DNA of 64,000 nt from Salirhabdus euzebyi (lineage in GTDB: Bacteria > Bacillota > Bacilli > Bacillales > Alkalibacillaceae). Of this stretch, positions 39,766 to 49,168 are shown piece after piece. The stretch's first letter is position 1, and each line of letters opens with the position of its first letter. The translations under genes and the position numbers were made by a program. The stretch covers positions 17,406-81,405 of the forward strand of contig NZ_JACHGH010000009.1 in the NCBI RefSeq assembly GCF_014207435.1, in the 5' to 3' direction. The notes below the pieces were generated by a model, which saw nothing but the letters and a program-made list of their open reading frames with translations, was not told the DNA's origin and ran no database searches.

Positions 39766-40061
39766 TTCTTTTTTTCTGCTTTTTTTTATTTAGATATGAT
39801 AAAATGATAGATATGATAAATTAATAGATAGACATATTGGATTCACCTGAATGTTTCACGTGGAACATTTGGCAGGATTTTGAGAAAAAGTCTCGAAATT
39901 AGTAATAAAGGATTGTATAAAGAACGTTAGCGCCCTGGATCATAGGTGCAGATCAATGCATGATTGCACTTATCTTTCTACATATTCGTGTTGGTAAGTA
40001 TACCTTGCCTTTTCGTTAACACGATATACTTTCTGATATGGTGAAAAGGTGGTGTTTATGG
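39766..40061. other. rsmG-noc intergenic region
   Basis: Nearly 300 bases without a gene. It contains a parS site (39852-39867), a tandem GATATGATAAA motif near 39796-39820 and an inverted repeat CGTGTT...AACACG near 39988-40024 just before noc. The last could be a Noc or promoter-associated element. No other feature is evident. Confidence 0.5.
39852..39867. promoter_or_regulatory. parS: parS site upstream of noc
   Basis: TGTTTCACGTGGAACA matches the near-palindromic parS consensus bound by Spo0J/ParB. Confidence 0.92.
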
Positions 40062-40913
40062 GTGAACCCATTAAACCGATTTTTTGGAGCGGGAGAAAAG
40101 ACGGAAGGAACGCAACAAAATGTAAGACAAGATGAAGTAATTCAAATTCCTATTCGTGATATTCAACCAAACCAATATCAACCGCGTTCCATTTTTAGTG
40201 ATGAACGCATTCAAGAGTTAGCCCAAACCATTCGAACACATGGGATGATTCAGCCGATTGTTGTTCGAAAAATGGACAACCTTCGAGGGAAATATGAATT
40301 GATTGCTGGAGAACGTCGCTGGAGAGCAGCGCAACATCTTCAGTGGGATCATATACCGGCAATCATTAAAGAAATGTCCGATACAGAAACAGCCTCGGTT
40401 GCCTTAATTGAAAACCTACAAAGGGAAGAATTGACGGTCATTGAAGAGGCGATGGCGTATGCACAATTGTTAGAAATGCATGGCCTAACCCAAGAGGCAT
40501 TGGCACAACGATTAGGTAAAAGTCAGTCAACAATTGCTAATAAGTTAAGATTATTAAAACTCCCTCAAGCTGTTCGAAATGCCGTTCTTGAAAAACAAAT
40601 AACAGAACGTCACGCTCGTGCTTTAATAGGATTGAAGGAACCGGAACAACAGGAAAAGCTCTTGAAAGAGATATTAGAAAAAGGCTTAAATGTCAGTCAA
40701 ACAGAAAAAAGAATCCAACAATTAAAAGAACCACAGACAAAGAAAAAGCCTAGAGTCCAAATGAGGGGTTTTAGCAAAGATGTTCGTATTGCGATGAACA
40801 CTATTCGCCAATCGATACACATGGTCAATGATTCTGGTATAGAATTAGAAACCAATGAAGAAGAACATGATGAATACTATCAATTAACGATTAAAATTCC
40901 GAAAAAGAAATGA
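40062..40913 (+). CDS. noc: Nucleoid occlusion protein Noc
   Basis: A ParB-family CTP-switch protein that binds its own DNA sites, contacts the membrane and blocks division over the nucleoid. The 283-residue protein starts with an amphipathic membrane-targeting-like segment ([12 protein letters not shown]). The ParB N-domain follows with GERRWRAAQ and [14 protein letters not shown], then a helix-turn-helix [21 protein letters not shown] start at GTG 40062, seven bases after GGTGGTG; this matches the B. subtilis start, and a longer frame to 40038 does not. It lies directly before soj-spo0J and is their paralogue. A terminator follows. Confidence 0.94.
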   Translation: MNPLNRFFGAGEKTEGTQQNVRQDEVIQIPIRDIQPNQYQPRSIFSDERIQELAQTIRTHGMIQPIVVRKMDNLRGKYELIAGERRWRAAQHLQWDHIPAIIKEMSDTETASVALIENLQREELTVIEEAMAYAQLLEMHGLTQEALAQRLGKSQSTIANKLRLLKLPQAVRNAVLEKQITERHARALIGLKEPEQQEKLLKEILEKGLNVSQTEKRIQQLKEPQTKKKPRVQMRGFSKDVRIAMNTIRQSIHMVNDSGIELETNEEEHDEYYQLTIKIPKKK

Positions 40914-40927
40914 TAGAATAGAAGAAG

Positions 40928-40960
40928 TCCTCCTACCTTTGTATAAGAGGAGGATTTTTT
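40928..40960 (+). terminator. Terminator of noc
   Basis: TCCTCCT and AGGAGGA form a stem around about 13 bases, followed by six T residues. Confidence 0.8.
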
Positions 40961-41017
40961 CTACTATTATAGAGAAGTAATAAAAAATTTCATGACAGAA
41001 TAGAGGCAGGTGACACC

Positions 41018-41791
41018 ATGGGCAAAGTCATTGCCATTGCAAATCAAAAAGGTGGTGTTGGTAAAACAACAACCGCTGTTAATTTAAGTGCTTCATTGGC
41101 TGATTTAGGCCACAAAGTACTTCTAGTTGATGTAGATCCGCAAGGAAACGCAACGAGTGGCGTTGGAATTGATAAGGCGGATATGGATCAGTGTATATAT
41201 AATGTGTTAGTTGAGGATTTGAAAGCGGCTGAGGTTTGTGTACCTACTGCTGTTGAAAATTTAGATTCTATCCCGGCTACAATCCAATTGGCTGGAGCTG
41301 AAATAGAATTAGTACCAACAATATCGAGGGAAGTTCGCTTAAAGAAAGCATTGGACCCCGTAAGAGAACGTTATGATTTTATAATCATTGATTGTCCTCC
41401 TTCTTTAGGTTTACTCACAATAAATGCACTAACAGCTGCTGATAGTGTTTTGATCCCTGTACAATGTGAATACTACGCTTTAGAAGGTTTGAGTCAGCTC
41501 TTGAATACCGTTAGATTAGTTCAAAAACATTTAAATAAAACGTTAATGATTGAAGGGGTTTTATTAACGATGTTAGATGCGCGAACTAATTTAGGTCTAC
41601 AGGTTATAGAAGAAGTTAAAAAGTATTTTCAAGATAAAGTTTTCCAATCCATTATTCCTCGTAATGTCAGATTGGGAGAGGCACCGAGTCATGGCGAACC
41701 AATCACAAAATACGATCCGAAATCTAGAGGTGCTGAGGTTTATAATGATTTAGCGAAGGAAGTGATGGCGAATGGCGCGAGGGTTGGGTAA
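41018..41791 (+). CDS. soj: Chromosome partitioning ATPase Soj (ParA)
   Basis: A ParA-type ATPase acting with Spo0J in origin segregation and in control of DnaA. The 257-residue protein has the deviant Walker A motif KGGVGKTT at 11-18, [11 protein letters not shown] near 40-50 and a DCPPSLG switch segment. Its length is standard. ATG follows GGCAGGTGA. Its last 20 bases overlap spo0J, so translation is coupled. Confidence 0.96.
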   Translation: MGKVIAIANQKGGVGKTTTAVNLSASLADLGHKVLLVDVDPQGNATSGVGIDKADMDQCIYNVLVEDLKAAEVCVPTAVENLDSIPATIQLAGAEIELVPTISREVRLKKALDPVRERYDFIIIDCPPSLGLLTINALTAADSVLIPVQCEYYALEGLSQLLNTVRLVQKHLNKTLMIEGVLLTMLDARTNLGLQVIEEVKKYFQDKVFQSIIPRNVRLGEAPSHGEPITKYDPKSRGAEVYNDLAKEVMANGARVG

Positions 41792-42608
41792 AGGAATAAG
41801 TGCTTTTTTTCCAGATGTACAGACTGAAGATGAGATTGTTAAGGACATACCAATACAACAATGTCGACCGAATCCATATCAGCCGCGTAAAACATTCCAA
41901 GCAGATGCCATTGAAGAATTAAAGGAATCGATTCAAGAACATGGTATATTGCAGCCGATTATTTTACGAAAAAGCATAAAGGGATATGAAATTGTTGTTG
42001 GAGAACGACGATTCCGTGCTGCAAAAGAAGCGGGACTTGAAACAATTCCTGCTGTCGTTCGTGAATTAACAGATCAAAAGATGATGGAACTAGCATTGTT
42101 GGAAAATCTCCAAAGGGAAGATTTAACACCTATTGAAGAGGCTCAGGCATATGATCGTTTAATGAATGAGTTAGGTATTACCCAAGAGGTTTTAGCGCAA
42201 AGATTAGGGAAAAGTCGCCCTCACATCGCCAATTTAGTCAGGCTTTTAGCTTTACCGGAAACTGTTTGTGCTCTAATTAATAATAGAGAACTTTCCATGG
42301 GACATGGTCGTGCTTTGTTAGGTTTAAAAGACAAAGAATCCTTACCATTAATAGTGGATAAAATACGAAAAGAACATTTAAATGTCCGCCAGGTTGAAAT
42401 GCTTATTTCTCAATTAAATGAGAAAAAAGTTAAAAAGAAACCAGCAAAAGAGAAAAAGGATATCTTTTTAGAGGCAAAAGAATCAGAGTTGCGTGAACGT
42501 TTTGGAACAAATGTAAATATTCAAAAAGGGAAACGCAAAGGAAAAATAGAAATTGAATTCTTTAGTCAGGAAGATTTAGATCGCATTATCCAACTTTTAA
42601 ATGGATAG
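41772..42608 (+). CDS. spo0J: Chromosome partitioning protein Spo0J (ParB)
   Basis: Binds parS, spreads as a CTP-dependent clamp and loads SMC at the origin. The 278-residue protein starts [13 protein letters not shown]. It has the CTP-binding boxes [12 protein letters not shown] and [14 protein letters not shown], a helix-turn-helix [20 protein letters not shown] and a C-terminal dimer domain. ATG 41772 lies inside the end of soj. parS copies lie upstream of noc and just downstream of this gene. Confidence 0.96.
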   Translation: MARGLGKGISAFFPDVQTEDEIVKDIPIQQCRPNPYQPRKTFQADAIEELKESIQEHGILQPIILRKSIKGYEIVVGERRFRAAKEAGLETIPAVVRELTDQKMMELALLENLQREDLTPIEEAQAYDRLMNELGITQEVLAQRLGKSRPHIANLVRLLALPETVCALINNRELSMGHGRALLGLKDKESLPLIVDKIRKEHLNVRQVEMLISQLNEKKVKKKPAKEKKDIFLEAKESELRERFGTNVNIQKGKRKGKIEIEFFSQEDLDRIIQLLNG

Positions 42609-42682
42609 GCGTTCGGGGGAAGTGAGCGAAGCGAAAGCTTAAGCTTGCTTCTCCCTTCTTATTAATTTCATATTTTTGTTAT

Positions 42683-42698
42683 TGTTTCACGTGGAACA
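42683..42698. promoter_or_regulatory. parS: parS site downstream of spo0J
   Basis: TGTTTCACGTGGAACA, identical to the site at 39852-39867. The two copies bracket noc-soj-spo0J. Confidence 0.92.
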
Positions 42699-42732
42699 TT
42701 GCAGCTGGAGAGGCGAGAAAGAGGGAACGAAA

Positions 42733-43440
42733 ATGGTGTTATTCGGTGCATTGATGAATGGACTAGGTATATTAGTTGGAACCTTTTTCGGTTTGTTTTT
42801 CACTAAAATACCGGAAAGAATTAAAGAAACAATTATGTACGGTATCGGTTTAACAGTATTGTTAATCGGATTTCAAATGGCTTTTGGATCTGAACGGATT
42901 GTTATTGTGTTATTAAGTTTAATAACAGGAGCTCTTATAGGGGAGTTGTTTAGACTAGAAGATAAGCTTAATGCAATAGGTAACTGGATTGAAACGAAAT
43001 TCAACCAAAAGAATAAAGGGGAGTCTACCATTGCTCAGGGGTTTGTAACAGCTTCTTTAATCTTTGTTATAGGTGCTATGGCTGTTATTGGGGGTTTAGA
43101 TAGTGGGTTGCGTAACGATCATGAAATTTTACTCACAAAAGCAATGATTGATGGGTTTGTTGCATTAGTCTTAACGACAACACTTGGGTTTGGTGTCGTT
43201 TTTTCCATAATCCCTGTAGTACTTTACGAAGGATTAATAGCTGTTTTTGCTACACAAATTGAAAATTGGGTACCAGAACAATTTTTAAACTTGTTTATAG
43301 AGGATATGACTGCTACAGGCGGGCTGCTCATTGTAGCTATTGGATTAAATCTATTAAAAATCACGAATATAAGAGTAGCAAATTTGCTTCCTAGCATACT
43401 AATGGTAGGATTCCTATTAGCTATATATATGCAGTTTTAG
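42733..43440 (+). CDS. DUF554-family membrane protein
   Basis: A 235-residue integral membrane protein with about six or seven hydrophobic segments and the typical N-terminal GALMNGLGILVGTFFGL. It also has an FVIGAMAVIGGLDSGL segment. The function of the family is not known; members resemble small transporters. I start at ATG 42733 after GAGGGAA, since an earlier in-frame start at 42676 would read through the parS site. The product ends at a terminator shared with the convergent yyaC. Confidence 0.85.
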   Translation: MVLFGALMNGLGILVGTFFGLFFTKIPERIKETIMYGIGLTVLLIGFQMAFGSERIVIVLLSLITGALIGELFRLEDKLNAIGNWIETKFNQKNKGESTIAQGFVTASLIFVIGAMAVIGGLDSGLRNDHEILLTKAMIDGFVALVLTTTLGFGVVFSIIPVVLYEGLIAVFATQIENWVPEQFLNLFIEDMTATGGLLIVAIGLNLLKITNIRVANLLPSILMVGFLLAIYMQF

Positions 43441-43442
43441 AA

Positions 43443-43470
43443 TAATAGTCAGCTTGAATGCTGACTATTA
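43443..43470. terminator. Bidirectional terminator
   Basis: TAATAGTCAGC and GCTGACTATTA form an 11-bp stem around TTGAAT, between the convergent DUF554 gene and yyaC. Confidence 0.85.
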
Positions 43471-43512
43471 TCTATTATTAAAGTTTAATAGATAAAAGTA
43501 AGTTAAAAAGAA

Positions 43513-44118
43513 TTACCCTTCTTCTTTTTCTTCTACTATTTCTTCTGTAGTATCTTTTTGTAAAAAATAATGTAAAAATCTTAAAGCTTGCGAAGTTTGC
43601 TTGGCCATATTCATGACGATGGACAATCTAGTGTTTTGTAATACGAAATATTCCATATATCCACTAAGATTTACAACCCCGCTTAAATATAAATCACCAA
43701 CGTCAGGTAACTGTTTTTGAACTGCTGCTCCTGGCTTGATGGAGCCGACTCCTGCAATGATAGAACCAATAGAACTTTGTTTTCCTAAACAAGCATCAAT
43801 AGCAATAATAAAAGCGTTTGAATGGTTTTGCTTTATATCTTCTAACCTATCTTCAAGATTTTTAGCATGGACTGGAGAGTCCAATGTCCCATATATCGAA
43901 AATTGTGGAAGATGATGTTCACTCAGTAGACTTCCAACAATTGGCCCTAAGGAATCTCCTGTAGATCTATCCGTCCCAATACATACTATTATGATTTCTT
44001 GATCTCTGTTAGGAATCCAGGAATATAACGTTTTTGCTAACCGATAAGCGGACGAGGGATGTGCATAATAAAACCTTTTTTCTTGTTTTTTTGGAAAAAG
44101 GATTTGTTTTAGATTCAT
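43513..44118 (-). CDS. yyaC: YyaC-like sporulation protein
   Basis: A 201-residue protein of the YyaC family, related in fold to the spore germination protease GPR. Family segments include IVCIGTDRSTGDSLGPIVG at about 45-63, YGTLDSPVHAKNL near 76-88, FIIAIDACLG near 103-112 and a VNLSGYMEYFVLQNTRL segment. It is known in Bacillus as a sporulation-expressed gene near soj-spo0J. Its biochemical role is unclear. It ends with an acidic tail (EEIVEEKEEG). It has minus orientation against its rightward neighbours. Confidence 0.88.
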   Translation of the reverse strand: MNLKQILFPKKQEKRFYYAHPSSAYRLAKTLYSWIPNRDQEIIIVCIGTDRSTGDSLGPIVGSLLSEHHLPQFSIYGTLDSPVHAKNLEDRLEDIKQNHSNAFIIAIDACLGKQSSIGSIIAGVGSIKPGAAVQKQLPDVGDLYLSGVVNLSGYMEYFVLQNTRLSIVMNMAKQTSQALRFLHYFLQKDTTEEIVEEKEEG

Positions 44119-44225
44119 AGCTAGTCCTCCACAATCATATTGGTAATAGTATACGGAAACAATGTCCGTTCTATACTTACCAACTTGAAAAAGACCAACT
44201 TTGGTAAAAAAATGGAGGAGAAGCC

Positions 44226-45254
44226 ATGTGGAAAGCAGGATTTAAATGGATGTTTTTAATAATTGGAACAATGGTAGGAGCTGGATATGCATCAGGAAGA
44301 GAACTGTGGCAATTTTTTGGTCATGAAAGTGGATTAGCTATTCTATTATTTTCAATTATGTTTGCAGTAAGCTGTCATGTGATTTTAACTATCAGTTATG
44401 AACAAAGAACAACGCATTATCTACCAGTGCTTCGATTAATTGTTGGGAAACACCTAACTGGTTTATATGATATATTAATTTTAGTTTATTTATTTACCAC
44501 CACTATGGTTATGATGGCAGGAAGTGGAGCGACATGGCAAGCCTTCCATTTTTCATATTGGTGGGGTATTGCAGCTATTGGGATACCACTTGTTTTGGTT
44601 TTTATATGGGACTTGAAAGGGATAATTTCTATGAATAGTTTTGTTCTTCCACTTTTAATTGGCGGACTGCTGTATGTTTTGATATTATTTACTGTACAGC
44701 AAGAACTTTCCCTTATCTCCCATTTAAACGAGCAAACGAATTGGGCTTCAGCTTTTCCTTTTACAGCCTTAAATATATTACCTTTAATAGCTGTATTAGG
44801 GGCTGTTGGCAAGCACGTGAAGCGTAAAGGGGAAGTTTGGATAGCAAGCGTTGGTAGTGCGGTGATTCTTGGTGTCGTATCTTTTATTTATAATAGTAGT
44901 CTAATTCAGATTTCTGAAGAGATGTTGCTATATGAAATCCCGCTATTTGCTATTCTAAAACATTATCCATATAAGATGTTTATTTTTATATCGATATTGC
45001 TTTGGATAGCTCTATTCACAACAGCGTTATCTAGTGTTTTAGGTTTTATTTCTAGAATTCAAGAAAGGTTTAAGATTCCTTTATGGGCATTAGCTCTAAT
45101 CACAGTTACATTAACTGTTCCATTTACAAGTTTTGGTTTTTCAACTTTAATCGAGTACTTATATCCACTATATGGATTATTAAACTTATATGTATTATCA
45201 GCAATTCTACTATATCCCATTGCGAACAGATATAAGGAGGATTTGCGGTATTAG
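44226..45254 (+). CDS. YkvI-family membrane protein
   Basis: A 342-residue protein with about ten membrane segments, in the amino acid/nucleobase-type transporter fold related to YkvI. It starts with FKWMFLIIGTMVGAGYASGR, the usual unwound first helix with a GxxxGAGYASGRE motif. The substrate is unknown. ATG follows GGAGGAG. It is followed by an MscS gene at 20 bases, likely in one operon. Confidence 0.8.
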   Translation: MWKAGFKWMFLIIGTMVGAGYASGRELWQFFGHESGLAILLFSIMFAVSCHVILTISYEQRTTHYLPVLRLIVGKHLTGLYDILILVYLFTTTMVMMAGSGATWQAFHFSYWWGIAAIGIPLVLVFIWDLKGIISMNSFVLPLLIGGLLYVLILFTVQQELSLISHLNEQTNWASAFPFTALNILPLIAVLGAVGKHVKRKGEVWIASVGSAVILGVVSFIYNSSLIQISEEMLLYEIPLFAILKHYPYKMFIFISILLWIALFTTALSSVLGFISRIQERFKIPLWALALITVTLTVPFTSFGFSTLIEYLYPLYGLLNLYVLSAILLYPIANRYKEDLRY

Positions 45255-45274
45255 ATTGTATTAGGAGGATAAAG

Positions 45275-46159
45275 ATGGACTGGCTCATTAACCAATGGGG
45301 TCAAATATTTGATTATTTAGCTGAACATCAAATTTTAGAAACAGTTGGTCTCGCAACAGTGAGAATTATTCTGATCTTATTTGGCGCTTGGATCATTACA
45401 AGAATTGGAAAAGGTTTAATATTGAAGTTGTTTATGCATAGAAAAAAAGGACCTTTTACCATTTCTGAAAGAAGAGAAGCAACACTTACGAAACTGTTAG
45501 AAAATACATTAGTCTATATGGTCTATTTCACTGCATTTATTATGATTTTAGAATCACTAGGATTGCAGGTAGGGGCACTTCTCGCAGGGGCAGGAATTGC
45601 TGGTCTAGCTATTGGTTTTGGTGCGCAAAATCTAGTGAAGGATATTATTACAGGTTTTTTTATTATATTCGAAGATCAGTTTTCTGTTGGTGATTTCGTG
45701 AGAATTGGCCAATCAGAAGGGGTAGTTGATGAAATAGGTTTGAGAACGACGAAGATTAAAACATGGACAGGTGAACATCATATTATTCCAAATGGTAATA
45801 TTCAAGAAGTTATAAACTTTTCTATCCATAACAGCGTTGCAGTAGTCGATGTAGGCGTCTCTTATGAAGGAGATATTAATCTTGCAGAAAAAGTATTAAC
45901 GGAACTTTTGGAAAGACTTCCTGCGGATAATCCTGAAATGGTGAAAACACCAGAATTATTAGGTGTTCAAAATTTAGGAGCATCTGATGTTGTTTTTCGG
46001 GTGATTGCTGAGGTAGAGCCTATGCAACATTGGGCAATTGCTCGTAAAATGAGAAAAGCAATAAAAGAAGAACTTGATAAAAATGGTGTGGAAATACCAT
46101 TCCCAAGATTGGTTATGTATTCCCGTAAAGAAAAAGAAGAAGATTTAGTAAAGGAGTGA
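45275..46159 (+). CDS. Small-conductance mechanosensitive channel (MscS family)
   Basis: A 294-residue channel that would open under hypo-osmotic stress. It has three membrane segments, about 25-45, 72-90 and 95-115. The pore-lining third helix is Gly/Ala-rich (GALLAGAGIAGLAIGFGAQN), followed by the beta domain with DQFSVGDFVRIG, and a cytoplasmic alpha/beta domain. ATG follows TAGGAGG. It lies between the YkvI-like and DUF951 genes. Osmotic duty fits a salt-exposed lifestyle but is not proof of one. Confidence 0.92.
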   Translation: MDWLINQWGQIFDYLAEHQILETVGLATVRIILILFGAWIITRIGKGLILKLFMHRKKGPFTISERREATLTKLLENTLVYMVYFTAFIMILESLGLQVGALLAGAGIAGLAIGFGAQNLVKDIITGFFIIFEDQFSVGDFVRIGQSEGVVDEIGLRTTKIKTWTGEHHIIPNGNIQEVINFSIHNSVAVVDVGVSYEGDINLAEKVLTELLERLPADNPEMVKTPELLGVQNLGASDVVFRVIAEVEPMQHWAIARKMRKAIKEELDKNGVEIPFPRLVMYSRKEKEEDLVKE

Positions 46160-46166
46160 CATTTGG

Positions 46167-46370
46167 ATGGCAGATAATAAACAATTTGAGTTGAATGATA
46201 TTGTTTCAATGAAGAAGCCCCATCCTTGTGGTGAAAACCAATGGAAAGTTATTCGTGTGGGAATGGATATTCGGATAAAGTGTATGGGCTGTCAGCACAG
46301 TGTTCTTATACCTAGAAGGCAGTTTGAAAAAAAAGTGAAGAAAATACTTGAAAAAAGTGAAGAAAAATAA
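46167..46370 (+). CDS. DUF951 protein (YyzM-like)
   Basis: A 67-residue basic protein with the family core IVSMKKPHPCGENQWKVIRV and a CMGCQHSVLIPR segment. The cysteines could bind metal. The function is not known. It is conserved just upstream of ychF in Bacilli, and follows mscS by seven bases. A terminator comes next. Confidence 0.88.
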   Translation: MADNKQFELNDIVSMKKPHPCGENQWKVIRVGMDIRIKCMGCQHSVLIPRRQFEKKVKKILEKSEEK

Positions 46371-46440
46371 TTTGGATAAAACTAGGCATAACTTAAATTT
46401 TGTGCAGCAATTAAAAAGTAAAAATAAATATTTCTATACT

Positions 46441-46485
46441 AAAGGAGCAAAATGGGGTGTATATGACCTTCCTTTGCTTCTTTTT
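46441..46485 (+). terminator. Terminator before ychF
   Basis: AAAGGAGCAAA pairs with TTTGCTTCTTT (one wobble) and is followed by TTG and more T. Confidence 0.6.
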
Positions 46486-46573
46486 GTTTAGCTTGTTTTT
46501 TTAGAAAGGACTATCTATAATTGGATTGACTACAAACAAAGTAAGGCACGGAAATTAAGGAGTGGAATATAAA

Positions 46574-47674
46574 ATGTCTTTAACTGCAGGAATAGTTGGC
46601 CTACCGAATGTTGGTAAGTCGACATTGTTTAATGCTATAACCCAGGCTGGTGCAGAATCAGCTAACTATCCGTTTTGTACAATTGATCCTAATGTAGGGA
46701 TTGTAGAGGTTCCAGACGAACGATTACGAAAGTTAACGGAACTAGTTAATCCTAAGAAAACTGTTCCTACAGCCTTTGAATTTACTGATATTGCTGGAAT
46801 CGTAAAAGGAGCTAGTAAAGGAGAAGGTTTAGGTAATCAATTTTTATCTCATATTCGTCAAGTAGACGCTATTTGCCATGTGGTTAGATGTTTTAATGAC
46901 GATAATATTACACATGTTTCAGGCAGAGTAAACCCTATAGATGATATTGAAACAATTAACTTGGAACTAATTTTGGCTGATTTAGAATCAGTAACCAAAA
47001 GGTATCAACGTGTAGAGAAAATGGCAAAACAAAAAGATAAAAATGCAATGGTAGAGTTTGAAGTGTTGAAAAAAGTAAAAGACGCTTTGGAAGATGAAAT
47101 GCCTGCACGATCCATAGACTTTTCAAAAGAGGAATTAAAAATAGTAAAGCAATTTCATCTATTAACAATTAAACCAGTTTTATATGTGGGAAATGTTGGA
47201 GAAGATGAAATCCAAAACCCTGAAGAAAATGAAAATTTACAACTAGTTCAAGAGTATGCTGCTAAAGAAGGTTCCAAGGTTATTACGGTTTGTGCAAAAA
47301 TTGAATCTGAAATAGCTGAGCTTGAAGGGGAAGAAAAAGAAATGTTTTTAGAAGAGCTTGGTATTGCAGAATCAGGCTTAGATCAATTAATTAAGGCCTC
47401 TTATCATATGCTTGGCTTGGCAACCTACTTTACTGCTGGAGAAAAAGAAGTGCGAGCATGGACTTTTAAAAAAGGTATGAAAGCTCCACAGGCTGCAGGA
47501 GTTATTCATAGCGATTTTGAAAGAGGATTTATTCGTGCAGAAACAGTGTCTTATGAAGATTTACTAGCTGCTGGTTCAATGACAGTAGCAAAGGAGCAAG
47601 GAAAAGTTAGGTCAGAAGGAAAAGAGTATGTTGTTCAAGATGGGGACGTAATTTTGTTCCGATTCAACGTATAA
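46574..47674 (+). CDS. ychF: Redox-regulated ATPase YchF
   Basis: A universally conserved Obg-family P-loop protein that prefers ATP and binds ribosomes. The 366-residue protein has [15 protein letters not shown] at about 8-22, the [17 protein letters not shown] switch, a coiled-coil insertion near 130-200 and the C-terminal TGS domain ([20 protein letters not shown]). I start at ATG 46574, giving SLTAGIVG as in B. subtilis; the upstream GTG in the same frame sits on the ribosome site. Confidence 0.96.
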   Translation: MSLTAGIVGLPNVGKSTLFNAITQAGAESANYPFCTIDPNVGIVEVPDERLRKLTELVNPKKTVPTAFEFTDIAGIVKGASKGEGLGNQFLSHIRQVDAICHVVRCFNDDNITHVSGRVNPIDDIETINLELILADLESVTKRYQRVEKMAKQKDKNAMVEFEVLKKVKDALEDEMPARSIDFSKEELKIVKQFHLLTIKPVLYVGNVGEDEIQNPEENENLQLVQEYAAKEGSKVITVCAKIESEIAELEGEEKEMFLEELGIAESGLDQLIKASYHMLGLATYFTAGEKEVRAWTFKKGMKAPQAAGVIHSDFERGFIRAETVSYEDLLAAGSMTVAKEQGKVRSEGKEYVVQDGDVILFRFNV

Positions 47675-47687
47675 TCTTTAACCGCTA

Positions 47688-47716
47688 TTGTACAGGGCTA
47701 TAAAGTTTGGTATAAT
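47688..47716 (+). promoter_or_regulatory. Promoter of the rpsF-ssb-rpsR operon
   Basis: TTGTAC (47688-47693), a 17-base spacer and TATAAT (47711-47716). Confidence 0.75.
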
Positions 47717-47724
47717 ACATCATT

Positions 47725-47795
47725 GTGAGTAATTACGTAAGTGTTACTCCTTGCTCCGACTAAGAACGGGGCCGCTAAGACCAAAAGGAGGTGAA
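47725..47795 (+). promoter_or_regulatory. Probable S6:S18 autoregulatory leader
   Basis: The rpsF leader has a GAGTAA/TTACTC stem (about 47728-47751) followed by CTCCGACTAAGAACGGGGCC. A CCG-containing stem-loop of this kind upstream of rpsF is the usual binding motif for the S6:S18 complex in many bacteria. I assign it by position and by the CCG/CGG pairing. Confidence 0.5.
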
Positions 47796-47800
47796 GACGG

Positions 47801-48094
47801 ATGAATAAATATGAGATCATGTACATCATCCGCCCGGACGTTGATGAGGAGACTCAAAAAGCTGTAGTTGAGCGCTTTACAACGTTACTAACGGACAATG
47901 GGGCGGAAGTTGAAAAAGTGAACGAAATGGGTAAACGTCGTTTAGCTTATGAAATTAACGACTACCGTGATGGTTATTATGTTCTTGTTAACTTTGCAAC
48001 TAATGATGTTGCTGCAGTTAATGAGTTTGATCGTCAAGCTAAGTTCTCTGACGATATTATCCGCCATATGGCTATTCGTGAAGAAGATCAATAA
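47801..48094 (+). CDS. rpsF: 30S ribosomal protein S6
   Basis: A 97-residue S6 starting [17 protein letters not shown], with the [19 protein letters not shown] core. It pairs with S18 on the 30S platform. ATG follows AAAGGAGGTG. It is first in the conserved rpsF-ssb-rpsR operon. Confidence 0.97.
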   Translation: MNKYEIMYIIRPDVDEETQKAVVERFTTLLTDNGAEVEKVNEMGKRRLAYEINDYRDGYYVLVNFATNDVAAVNEFDRQAKFSDDIIRHMAIREEDQ

Positions 48095-48106
48095 GGAGTG
48101 TTTCTG

Positions 48107-48574
48107 ATGATGAATCGTGTCGTTCTTGTAGGAAGACTAACAAAAGATCCTGACCTTCGATATACACCAAATGGAGTGGCTGTTGCAAACTTTACAGTTG
48201 CAGTAAACCGTCCATTCTCGAATCAACAAGGGGATCGGGAAGCTGATTTCATTAACTGTGTTGTGTGGAGAAGAGCTGCAGAAAACCTAGCTAACTTTAT
48301 GAAAAAAGGAAGCTTAATAGGTGTTGATGGGCGAATTCAAACACGAAGTTTTGACAACCAAGAGGGAAAAAGAGTATTTATTACCGAGGTTGTTGCAGAA
48401 ACAATACAATTTTTGGAATCGAAAGGGTCTTCTCAAGGCGATAGAGGTTCAGCTGGTTTTCAAACCAATCAGAATCCTTCACAAAATAATTATGACCGAC
48501 GTAATAATGAGGAAGATCCGTTCGCTAACAACGGTGAACCTATTGACTTGTCGGATGATGATTTACCATTTTAA
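48107..48574 (+). CDS. ssb: Single-stranded DNA-binding protein
   Basis: A 155-residue SSB with the OB-fold ([20 protein letters not shown], about 1-105). A Gln/Asn-rich linker and the conserved acidic tip [11 protein letters not shown] follow; the tip recruits repair and replication proteins. I start at ATG 48107, eight bases after AAGGAG; the frame extends to 48098 without a site. The rpsF-ssb-rpsR order is the general bacterial one. Confidence 0.96.
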   Translation: MMNRVVLVGRLTKDPDLRYTPNGVAVANFTVAVNRPFSNQQGDREADFINCVVWRRAAENLANFMKKGSLIGVDGRIQTRSFDNQEGKRVFITEVVAETIQFLESKGSSQGDRGSAGFQTNQNPSQNNYDRRNNEEDPFANNGEPIDLSDDDLPF

Positions 48575-48598
48575 TAAATCGTGAAGGAGGGGAAGCAA

Positions 48599-48823
48599 AT
48601 GGCTCGTCGTGGACGTAAGCGTAAAAAGGTTTGCTACTTTACAGCCAATGGTATTACACATATTGACTATAAAGATGTAGATCTTCTTAAAAAGTTTATA
48701 TCTGAACGCGGTAAAATTTTGCCTCGTCGTGTAACTGGTACATCTGCTAAGTACCAACGTAAATTAACAAAAGCAATTAAACGTGCTCGTACAATGGCAT
48801 TGTTACCATACGTGAACGATTAA
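48599..48823 (+). CDS. rpsR: 30S ribosomal protein S18
   Basis: A 74-residue S18 starting [14 protein letters not shown], with the core [21 protein letters not shown] and the [18 protein letters not shown] end. ATG follows GGAGGGG, which rules out the longer frame from 48581. It closes the operon, before a strong terminator. Confidence 0.96.
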   Translation: MARRGRKRKKVCYFTANGITHIDYKDVDLLKKFISERGKILPRRVTGTSAKYQRKLTKAIKRARTMALLPYVND

Positions 48824-48833
48824 TTAGGAATAT

Positions 48834-48871
48834 AAGGCATAATGGAATCAAATAAACTTCCATTATGCCTT
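48834..48871 (+). terminator. Terminator of the rpsF operon
   Basis: AAGGCATAATGGAA and TTCCATTATGCCTT form a 14-bp stem followed by TCCTTTTAC. The rest of the 48872-49168 gap is AT-rich and gene-free, with no further structure that I can support. Confidence 0.88.
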
Positions 48872-49168
48872 TCCTTTTACTATCCCCTAAGTCTCATATG
48901 AAGTACATAATATATGTTTAGAAAATACCATCTTCTCCGAAAGTATAGATGTTGTTTTCTAAGTATATATTTTCATTTGTACAAGCTAGTTTTTTTCTTA
49001 TTATAAAATCCATTTAAAAATTAAGGAAGACAACAATTTCCTTATTAAAATATTGGGCTTTCGTGTTATGATGGATATCAAATCTAATCTTTTACAGAAT
49101 CCATTTGACATTGGTAAAATAAACGAAGTTATAGTTAAAATGATAAATAAACTGACGAGGTGCAATGA

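Noticed and set aside
42609-42660. Terminator after spo0J
   Set aside because: GGGGGAAG and CTTCTCCC could pair, but the loop is long and no T-run follows, so support is too weak.
42676-42732. Longer start for the DUF554 protein
   Set aside because: The extension would translate the parS palindrome and lacks a ribosome site; ATG 42733 has one.
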